Both the position numbers and the translations under genes were made by a program. Below are positions 58,872 to 64,000 of a DNA stretch of 64,000 nt, in pieces (within the stretch, counting starts at the first letter, position 1; the number at the start of each line of letters is the position of its first letter). The stretch lies in contig NZ_RJVA01000013.1 of assembly GCF_003751385.1 (NCBI RefSeq), forward strand, positions 124,001 to 188,000. Reading direction: 5' to 3'. The notes under the pieces were generated by a model that saw only the letters and a program-made list of their open reading frames with translations, was not told where the DNA came from and searched no databases. Source of the DNA: Desulfosoma caldarium. GTDB taxonomy: Bacteria; Desulfobacterota; Syntrophobacteria; Syntrophobacterales; DSM-9756.

Positions 58872-59501
58872 ATGGCGATGTTGGAGTTGTCAGCGAAAGT
58901 ACGAACGCAAACGGGAAAAGGCCCTGCCAGGCGGCTGCGCCAACAGGAGTGGATTCCGGCCGTGTGCTACGGCCCCAAAACCTCTCCTCTTCCCTTGTCT
59001 GTTCCCTTGAACCAATTGCTCAAGTGTCTCAAGGCTATGGGAGAAGAAACGCGGCTTATTCCTCTGGTGGTGGATGACGGAGCGCAGCGCACAACCAAAA
59101 AGGTGCTCGTTCGCGAAGTGCAGGTCCATCCCTACAAGCGGCGTATCATTCACGTGGACTTTCACGAAGTGGCGCTGGATGAGCCCATGACGTTAGACGT
59201 GCCGGTGGAACTTGTGGGCACTCCCGTGGGCATTGCCGAGGGCGGTGTGCTCAACCAGGTGCGCTACAGTCTGTCTGTGCGATGCCTTCCCACGGAAATT
59301 CCCGAAAAGATCACGCTGGACGTGAGCCATTTGCGCATTGGGGAATCGCTGCACATTTCTGATATTCGTGGTAACTATCCCTTTGAGATCTTGGACGACG
59401 ACAGCTATACTGTGGTGACCGTGGCAACACCAGAATCGGAAGAAGCGCCTGAGGTTTCGGAATCGCCAACTGAAGATGGAGAGGGGGTGACAGAGGCATA
59501 G
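58872..59501 (+). CDS. rplY: 50S ribosomal protein L25/general stress protein Ctc
   Basis: A 209-residue L25 of the long Ctc type that binds 5S rRNA. The N-terminal L25 domain starts LELSAKVRTQTGKGPARRLR, and VREVQVHPYKRRIIHVDFHE is the typical motif. The C-terminal TL5/Ctc beta domain follows (LDVPVELVGTPVGIAEGGVL, ITLDVSHLRIGESLHISDI), ending in an acidic tail. The next gene, pth, starts at the base after the stop. Confidence 0.96.
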   Translation: MAMLELSAKVRTQTGKGPARRLRQQEWIPAVCYGPKTSPLPLSVPLNQLLKCLKAMGEETRLIPLVVDDGAQRTTKKVLVREVQVHPYKRRIIHVDFHEVALDEPMTLDVPVELVGTPVGIAEGGVLNQVRYSLSVRCLPTEIPEKITLDVSHLRIGESLHISDIRGNYPFEILDDDSYTVVTVATPESEEAPEVSESPTEDGEGVTEA

Positions 59502-60167
59502 GTGGTCGAAGGAAGTTTCTGCCCGAAGGCAGAGAGCCAGAGGCCTTTCGCTTCGGCACAGATTCACGTGGTGGTCGGGCTGGGCAACCCCGGGCGGCGC
59601 TATGAAGGCACCAGGCACAATGTGGGTTTTGCCGTGGTGGATGCCTTGGCGGCGGCATGGGGGGTGAGCCTTCAGGAGCGAAAGTTTGCAGCGCAGTGGG
59701 GCGAAGGCGTGGTGAAGGGGCGCAGAGTCCTTTTCATCAAGCCGACAACGTACATGAATCGAAGCGGAGAAGCCGTCGAGGCCATGCTTCATTACTTCAA
59801 GATTCCGCACACTCACATGCTGGTCATTCATGATGATTTGGACCTGCCTTTGGGGCGCTTGAAGATCGTGCGAAAAGGGAGTGCGGGCGGCCATCGAGGC
59901 GTGGCGTCCATCGTGGAGCGGGTGGGCGACGGCGATTTTCCTCGTCTGAAAATGGGCATCGGCCGGCCTCGGCACGGAGAACCGGTGGAAGAGTTTGTGC
60001 TGAGTGCCCCATACGAGGACGAGCGGGACCGGTTCGAAGGCATGATTACCCTCGGCGCGCAGGCGGGTCAAGTCGTGGTGGAACAGGGCGTGGACGCGGC
60101 CATGAATCTTTACAATCGAAGGAGTGCGGCCACTACGATGCTTGTTCGGGCGGAAACGCAGCGGTGA
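59502..60167 (+). CDS. pth: peptidyl-tRNA hydrolase
   Basis: Pth frees tRNA from peptidyl-tRNA. The core begins HVVVGLGNPGRRYEGTRHNV, has the catalytic His in GTRHNVGF, then FIKPTTYMNRSGEAV and LVIHDDLDLPLGRLKI, and RKGSAGGHRGVASI. About 20 residues before the core are extra. GTG 59502 adjoins the rplY stop; this start is tentative. Confidence 0.96.
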   Translation: MVEGSFCPKAESQRPFASAQIHVVVGLGNPGRRYEGTRHNVGFAVVDALAAAWGVSLQERKFAAQWGEGVVKGRRVLFIKPTTYMNRSGEAVEAMLHYFKIPHTHMLVIHDDLDLPLGRLKIVRKGSAGGHRGVASIVERVGDGDFPRLKMGIGRPRHGEPVEEFVLSAPYEDERDRFEGMITLGAQAGQVVVEQGVDAAMNLYNRRSAATTMLVRAETQR

Positions 60168-60223
60168 ACTTTTTTTTGGCTTGTCAAGTTAAAATTTGCA
60201 CAAGTTGAAGGAGGATGGAAGCG

Positions 60224-62218
60224 ATGGTCACTTACACGATGTACGCACCGATCCTTGGCGTCGCTGGCTTCTTACTTGCCTTCATGATTTTTACCTGGAT
60301 CAAGAAGCAGCCCAGCGGCACGGACAGGATGATAGAACTGGAAGAGATGATTCATGCCGGGGCCATGGCGTTTCTTAAGACCGAGTATTCGGTGCTGGTG
60401 ATTTTTATCGCTGTGGTGGCGGGCCTTTTGTATTTCGGCCTCAATCCTCAGACTGCGTACTGCTTCTTGGGCGGTGCGGCCTGTTCGGTTATTGCGGGTT
60501 TTACGGGTATGACGGCGGCCACGCGGGCCAATTCGCGCACGTCCTGGGCGGCCAATCAATGGGGCCAGTCCAAGGCTTTGACGGTGTCGTATTTTGGTGG
60601 CGCGGTCATGGGGCTTTCGGTGGCAAGCCTTGGGCTGTTGGGCGTGGGCGTTGCCTATTATCTGTTTGCGCAAGACCCGGCGACGGCCAGCTACATCAAC
60701 GGCTTTGCCATGGGTGCCAGCTCCATCGCCCTGTTCGCTCGTATGGGCGGCGGCATCTACACCAAGGCAGCTGACGTGGGCGCCGACCTGGTGGGCAAGG
60801 TGGAAGCCGGAATTCCGGAAGACGACCCGCGCAACCCGGGTGTCATCGCCGACAATGTAGGGGACAACGTGGGAGACATTGCCGGCATGGGCGCGGACAT
60901 TTTTGAGTCCTATGTGGGCGCGATCATTGCCACCATCGCCATTGCGGCGACCATGCCTGAGGACATGCTTCAGGGAGCGGACCGGCTGGCTTACATGGCC
61001 ATGCCTCTTCTGGTGGTCATGGGAGGCTTGATCGCCTCGTTTCTGGGTGTTTTCAGCCTCAAGGCCATGAGCGGCATGAATCCACAGAGTGCGCTGCGCT
61101 ACACAACGTTTGTGGCGGCCGTTGTTTTTGTGGGTATTACCTACTACATCACCAAGTCTTTGGGAATGCCCATGGGTGTTTTTTACGCCGTGGTGAGCGG
61201 TCTTGTGGTGGGCATCATCATTGGTCTTCTGGCGGAGTACTACACGTCCATGGCGCCGGTGCGCAAGATTGCCGGCCAATCTGAAACCGGTGCGGCCACG
61301 GTGATTATTGCCGGTCTGGCCGTGGGCATGGAAAGTGTGGCTCTGCCTGTGATAGGCATCTGTGCGGCCACCTACATAGCCTATGTGATGGGCGGTATTT
61401 ACGGCATCGGTATTTCGGCGGTGGGCATGCTGGCCACCGTGGGCGCCACCATGACCGTGGACGCGTATGGTCCCATTGCGGACAACGCAGGCGGCATTTC
61501 CGAAATGGCGGAACTGGGCCCGGAAACGCGCGCCATCACGGACAGCCTGGATGCTCTGGGCAACACCACGGCAGCCATCGGCAAGGGTTTTGCCATCGGT
61601 GCAGCGGCCCTGACCGCAGTGTCCTTGTTCCAGGCCTTTTCGCAGGCGGCCAAGCTTTCCACCATTGACATCACGAATCCATACGTGACCATAGGCGCCC
61701 TCATCGGGGGCATCGTGCCCTTTCTCGTGGCCGCGTTGACCATGACGGCCGTAGGCGATGCGGCCTTTGATATGGTGGAAGAAATTCGCCGTCAGTTCCG
61801 TGAAATTCCGGGCCTGATGGAAGGCAAGGGCAAACCCGATCCGGCTCGCTGTGTGGCCATCGCGACCAAGGGCGCCATTCGGCGCATGATGCTTCCTGGC
61901 CTCGTGGGTGTGACCGTTCCGGTTGTGGTGGGGTTCCTTCTCGGTGCGGAAGCCTTGGGCGGCACGCTCCTGGGCTGCACCGTCTCCGGCGTCATGCTGG
62001 CCCTGTTCATGGCCAACGGCGGCGGTGCTTGGGATAACGCCAAAAAGTACATTGAGGCGGGCCATTTCGGCGGCAAGGGTTCCGACAACCACAAAGCCGC
62101 TGTCGTGGGCGACACCGTAGGCGACCCGTTCAAGGACACCTCCGGTCCCACCATGAACATTCTCATTAAGCTTGTGTCGGTCATCTCTCTGGTCATCGCT
62201 CCCCTGCTCATTCGCTAA
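60224..62218 (+). CDS. hppA: K+-dependent membrane-bound pyrophosphatase
   Basis: About 664 residues with 16 or so membrane helices. It couples PPi hydrolysis to export of H+ and/or Na+. Family motifs: the PPi-binding [40 protein letters not shown], and the C-terminal [19 protein letters not shown]. The sequence [14 protein letters not shown] has Ala at the position that is Lys in K+-independent enzymes, so it is the K+-dependent class; the ion pumped is not resolved. AAGGAGG lies directly in front of ATG 60215, too close, so ATG 60224 is preferred. Confidence 0.95.
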   Translation: MVTYTMYAPILGVAGFLLAFMIFTWIKKQPSGTDRMIELEEMIHAGAMAFLKTEYSVLVIFIAVVAGLLYFGLNPQTAYCFLGGAACSVIAGFTGMTAATRANSRTSWAANQWGQSKALTVSYFGGAVMGLSVASLGLLGVGVAYYLFAQDPATASYINGFAMGASSIALFARMGGGIYTKAADVGADLVGKVEAGIPEDDPRNPGVIADNVGDNVGDIAGMGADIFESYVGAIIATIAIAATMPEDMLQGADRLAYMAMPLLVVMGGLIASFLGVFSLKAMSGMNPQSALRYTTFVAAVVFVGITYYITKSLGMPMGVFYAVVSGLVVGIIIGLLAEYYTSMAPVRKIAGQSETGAATVIIAGLAVGMESVALPVIGICAATYIAYVMGGIYGIGISAVGMLATVGATMTVDAYGPIADNAGGISEMAELGPETRAITDSLDALGNTTAAIGKGFAIGAAALTAVSLFQAFSQAAKLSTIDITNPYVTIGALIGGIVPFLVAALTMTAVGDAAFDMVEEIRRQFREIPGLMEGKGKPDPARCVAIATKGAIRRMMLPGLVGVTVPVVVGFLLGAEALGGTLLGCTVSGVMLALFMANGGGAWDNAKKYIEAGHFGGKGSDNHKAAVVGDTVGDPFKDTSGPTMNILIKLVSVISLVIAPLLIR

Positions 62219-62246
62219 AAGCGTTGCCTTAGTATGACCGAAAAGG

Positions 62247-62266
62247 GCCCCCGCCCAGGCGGGGGC
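62247..62266 (+). terminator. hairpin after hppA
   Basis: GCCCCCGCC - CA - GGCGGGGGC, a perfect 9-bp stem. It lacks a T tract, but its position 28 bases after the hppA stop suits a terminator. Confidence 0.6.
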
Positions 62267-62321
62267 TCGCTGGCACGCCTCCTATTTCGGTCCAGCCGCT
62301 GTCCCCCATCTCGATTTGCCC

Positions 62322-62350
62322 TTTCCATGACCCCTTTAAGGTGTTATTAT
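62322..62350 (+). promoter_or_regulatory. likely sigma-70 promoter of carD
   Basis: TTTCCA (62322-62327), exactly 17 bases, then TATTAT (62345-62350). It leaves a leader of about 90 bases before the carD ATG at 62447. Confidence 0.45.
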
Positions 62351-62372
62351 TTTAAAACTTATGGTTTCGTGG

Positions 62373-62434
62373 CCCACCGCGTGGGACCCTTTGGTCATAC
62401 CGTTCCTTCACGGTATGAAGCGTTGTGAAGGAAC
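62373..62434 (+). promoter_or_regulatory. carD leader with overlapping hairpins
   Basis: Three inverted repeats: CCCAC/GTGGG (62373-62385); CATACCGT/ACGGTATG (62396-62417); and GTTCCTTCAC/GTGAAGGAAC (62402-62434). The last two share bases and cannot both form. The third ends one base before the AGGGAGG of the ribosome site (AGGGAGGTCAGG then ATG). The arrangement suggests a switch, but the function is unproven. Confidence 0.6.
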
Positions 62435-62446
62435 AGGGAGGTCAGG

Positions 62447-62926
62447 ATGTTTAAAGTTGGGGATCTTGCCGTATACCCGGCGCATGGCGTCGGCAAAATT
62501 GAAGCCATTGAGACCAAATCCATCGGCGGTCATTCCCAAGACTTCTACATCATGCGCATCCTGGAAAACGATATGAAGATCATGATTCCGGTCCAGAATG
62601 CGCAGATGGTGGGGCTGCGTCGGCTTATTCAAAGGGAAGAGGTCAACAGGGTCTACGACATTTTGCGTCGCCGCGAAATCTCGGTTAATTCCAGCACATG
62701 GAACCGACGATACCGAGAATACATGGAAAAAATTAAAACAGGCTCCATTTACGAACTGGCGGAAGTGCTGCGAGACCTCACCGTGCTGCAAAGCGACAAG
62801 GAACTGAGCTTTGGAGAACGCAAGATGCTGGAGACTGCTCGCGCGCTTTTGGTCACCGAAGTGGCCATGGCCATAGGGGCTCAGGAAAGCCAGATCGCCT
62901 GTGAGATTGACGAGATTTTGCGGTAG
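62447..62926 (+). CDS. carD: CarD family transcription factor
   Basis: A 159-residue CarD/CdnL protein, which binds RNA polymerase beta through an N-terminal Tudor-like domain and stabilises open complexes. FKVGDLAVYPAHGVGKIEAI is the N-terminal motif, and YIMRILENDMKIMIPVQNAQ follows. The helical C-terminal domain contains LRRLIQREEVNRVYDILRRR and SDKELSFGERKMLETARAL. It lies between hppA and a YacL-like gene, as in many relatives. Confidence 0.97.
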   Translation: MFKVGDLAVYPAHGVGKIEAIETKSIGGHSQDFYIMRILENDMKIMIPVQNAQMVGLRRLIQREEVNRVYDILRRREISVNSSTWNRRYREYMEKIKTGSIYELAEVLRDLTVLQSDKELSFGERKMLETARALLVTEVAMAIGAQESQIACEIDEILR

Positions 62927-63061
62927 CTTGTTAGGCCGTTTGGGCCGCTGAGTGCACCGTTCAGGGCGCTGGGCGCGAAATGTTTCTCCAGGTTTTTTCT
63001 TGAGGGTCATTCGATCCCGTCATTAGGACACGACATTTTGTAAGGAAAGGGGGTGAGATGT

Positions 63062-64000
63062 GTGGCTTGGGCCAGTCTGATCACCAAGATTGTGCTGATT
63101 GGGGTGTGCAGTGTTGGAGGCTATCTCATTGCGGGCCAGATTGAGAGGCTGGCAGCCTACCGATGGGCTCCGTGGGTGGGTGTGGGTGTAGGGTTTTGTT
63201 TTGCGTTCTTTGCCATCTGGTTGGTCAAGACGGTTCGGCGCCTGCCCATTAAGGTCTTGGTGGGAGGCACGCTGGGCTTGGTGATAGGTTTGTTGATTGT
63301 GAAATTATTGAGTTTTGCTTTTATTGGCATTGAAAATGCCACCATTCGTGTGGCCAGTTCGGTGGTTCTGGTGTGCATCTTTGGCTATGTGGGCATGGTG
63401 GTGGGCAGCATCAAGATCGAAGAGTTGGGTTGGCCCAGCTGGCAGCTTTTTCAAAGATCTGTAGGGCGAGGGGTATCGCTTAAGATTTTGGATACGAGCG
63501 CCATCATCGACGGGCGCATCATCGACATTCTTCAAGCCGGCTTTTTAGAAGGAACCTTGGTCATTCCCGAATTTGTGCTTCAAGAACTGCAACACATTGC
63601 CGACAGCCCTGACCCGTCCCGAAAGCTTCGCGGTCGAAGGGGCTTGGATATGCTGAAGAGGCTTCAGGAAGAAGAATTGGCGGAGATTCGCATCGAACGG
63701 CACCATTTCCCTCACCTCAACGAAGTGGACGCCAAGCTGGCGGCGCTGGCCGTGCGCTTGAACGCTTCCATCGTGACCAATGACTACAATTTATCTAAAG
63801 TGGCTGAAGTGCAGGGCATCAAGGTGCTCAACATCAACCGCTTGGCCAGCGCACTGCGGCCTGTGGTGCTTCCCGGGGAGGTTTTGCGCCTGCAGATTCT
63901 CAAGGAAGGGAAGGAGGAAGGTCAGGGCATTGCCTATTTGGAAGACGGCACCATGGTGGTGGTGGAAAATGCCGCCAAGCTTCTGGGCCAGGAAGTGGAG
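63062..64000 (+). CDS. PIN/TRAM domain membrane protein (YacL-like), 3' partial
   Basis: The frame from GTG 63062 stays open to the window end (313 codons). A GGGGGTGAG ribosome site precedes it. The N-terminal part has about four hydrophobic segments (ITKIVLIGVCSVGGYLIAGQ and others), then a PIN nuclease domain (LKILDTSAIIDGRIIDIL, IPEFVLQELQHIAD, IVTNDYNLSKVAEV), and a TRAM domain begins with LPGEVLRLQILKEGKEEGQG. The layout matches YacL-type proteins that lie beside carD and ispD. The C-terminus is off the window. Confidence 0.93.
   Translation, partial: MAWASLITKIVLIGVCSVGGYLIAGQIERLAAYRWAPWVGVGVGFCFAFFAIWLVKTVRRLPIKVLVGGTLGLVIGLLIVKLLSFAFIGIENATIRVASSVVLVCIFGYVGMVVGSIKIEELGWPSWQLFQRSVGRGVSLKILDTSAIIDGRIIDILQAGFLEGTLVIPEFVLQELQHIADSPDPSRKLRGRRGLDMLKRLQEEELAEIRIERHHFPHLNEVDAKLAALAVRLNASIVTNDYNLSKVAEVQGIKVLNINRLASALRPVVLPGEVLRLQILKEGKEEGQGIAYLEDGTMVVVENAAKLLGQEVE

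Noticed and set aside
60272-62092. Long His/Gly-rich open frame antisense to hppA
   Set aside because: Composition follows the reverse complement of a membrane protein gene, and hppA is certain.

Overview
The window is a GC-rich, densely packed bacterial chromosome segment. The best fit is an anaerobic, thermophile-like member of the Desulfobacterota near the Syntrophobacterales. This is inferred from a complex I operon without nuoEFG followed by a selenocysteine formate dehydrogenase, a K+-dependent membrane pyrophosphatase, a sigma-54-driven aco operon, and the gene order ispE / tRNA-Gln / prs / rplY / pth / hppA / carD. No rRNA gene is present, so no genus is assigned.

Layout. 1-9 kb: tail of a Tim44-like protein, carB, a DUF362 protein, a zincin-like metallopeptidase, a decayed rhodanese gene, then a minus-strand group (ParB-like/Lrp-like fusion, phosphoesterase, DUF1285-like protein, dtd). 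9-10.5 kb: a radical SAM protein. 10.5-25.3 kb: nuoABCDHIJK, a MrpD-like subunit, an 85-residue membrane protein, a NuoL-like subunit, nuoM, nuoN and fdhA, with a good sigma-70 promoter in front. 25.5-26.9 kb: an MscS channel. 26.9-36.3 kb: an acetoin-dehydrogenase type locus (AcoR-like activator, sigma-54 promoter with an upstream palindrome, E2, Lin0512-family protein, E1 alpha, E1 beta, AcoX, DUF6506 protein, CMD protein, lipoate ligase). 36.5-38 kb: a small islet with a phage-type gene, a HerA/DUF853 remnant and a decayed HEPN gene beside an intact MNT nucleotidyltransferase. 38-39.7 kb: DUF72 protein, tRNA-Thr and RidA. 39.9-47.3 kb: three glycosyltransferases, a phosphoesterase, a Ser/Thr kinase fused to DUF1566, and a YihY protein. 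48-53 kb: proB, proA, nadD, rsfS and a BepA-like M48 protease. 54-56 kb: serA and a DUF1844 protein. 56.8-64 kb: ispE, tRNA-Gln, prs, rplY, pth, hppA, carD and the start of a YacL-like PIN/TRAM gene.

How the genes may work together. The nuo operon has membrane and connecting subunits plus four antiporter-like subunits but no NADH-oxidising module. The adjacent Sec-containing FdhA has a NuoG-like iron-sulfur N-terminus, so formate may be an electron donor to this complex (inference). The aco locus would split acetoin, or a related diketone, into acetyl-CoA and acetaldehyde; its E3 subunit is not in the window, but a lipoate ligase is.

Most worth following: the Nuo/Fdh operon, the overlapping hairpins in the carD leader, the sigma-54 control region of aco, the HEPN/MNT remnant, the divergent prs, and several dispersed intergenic repeat families.
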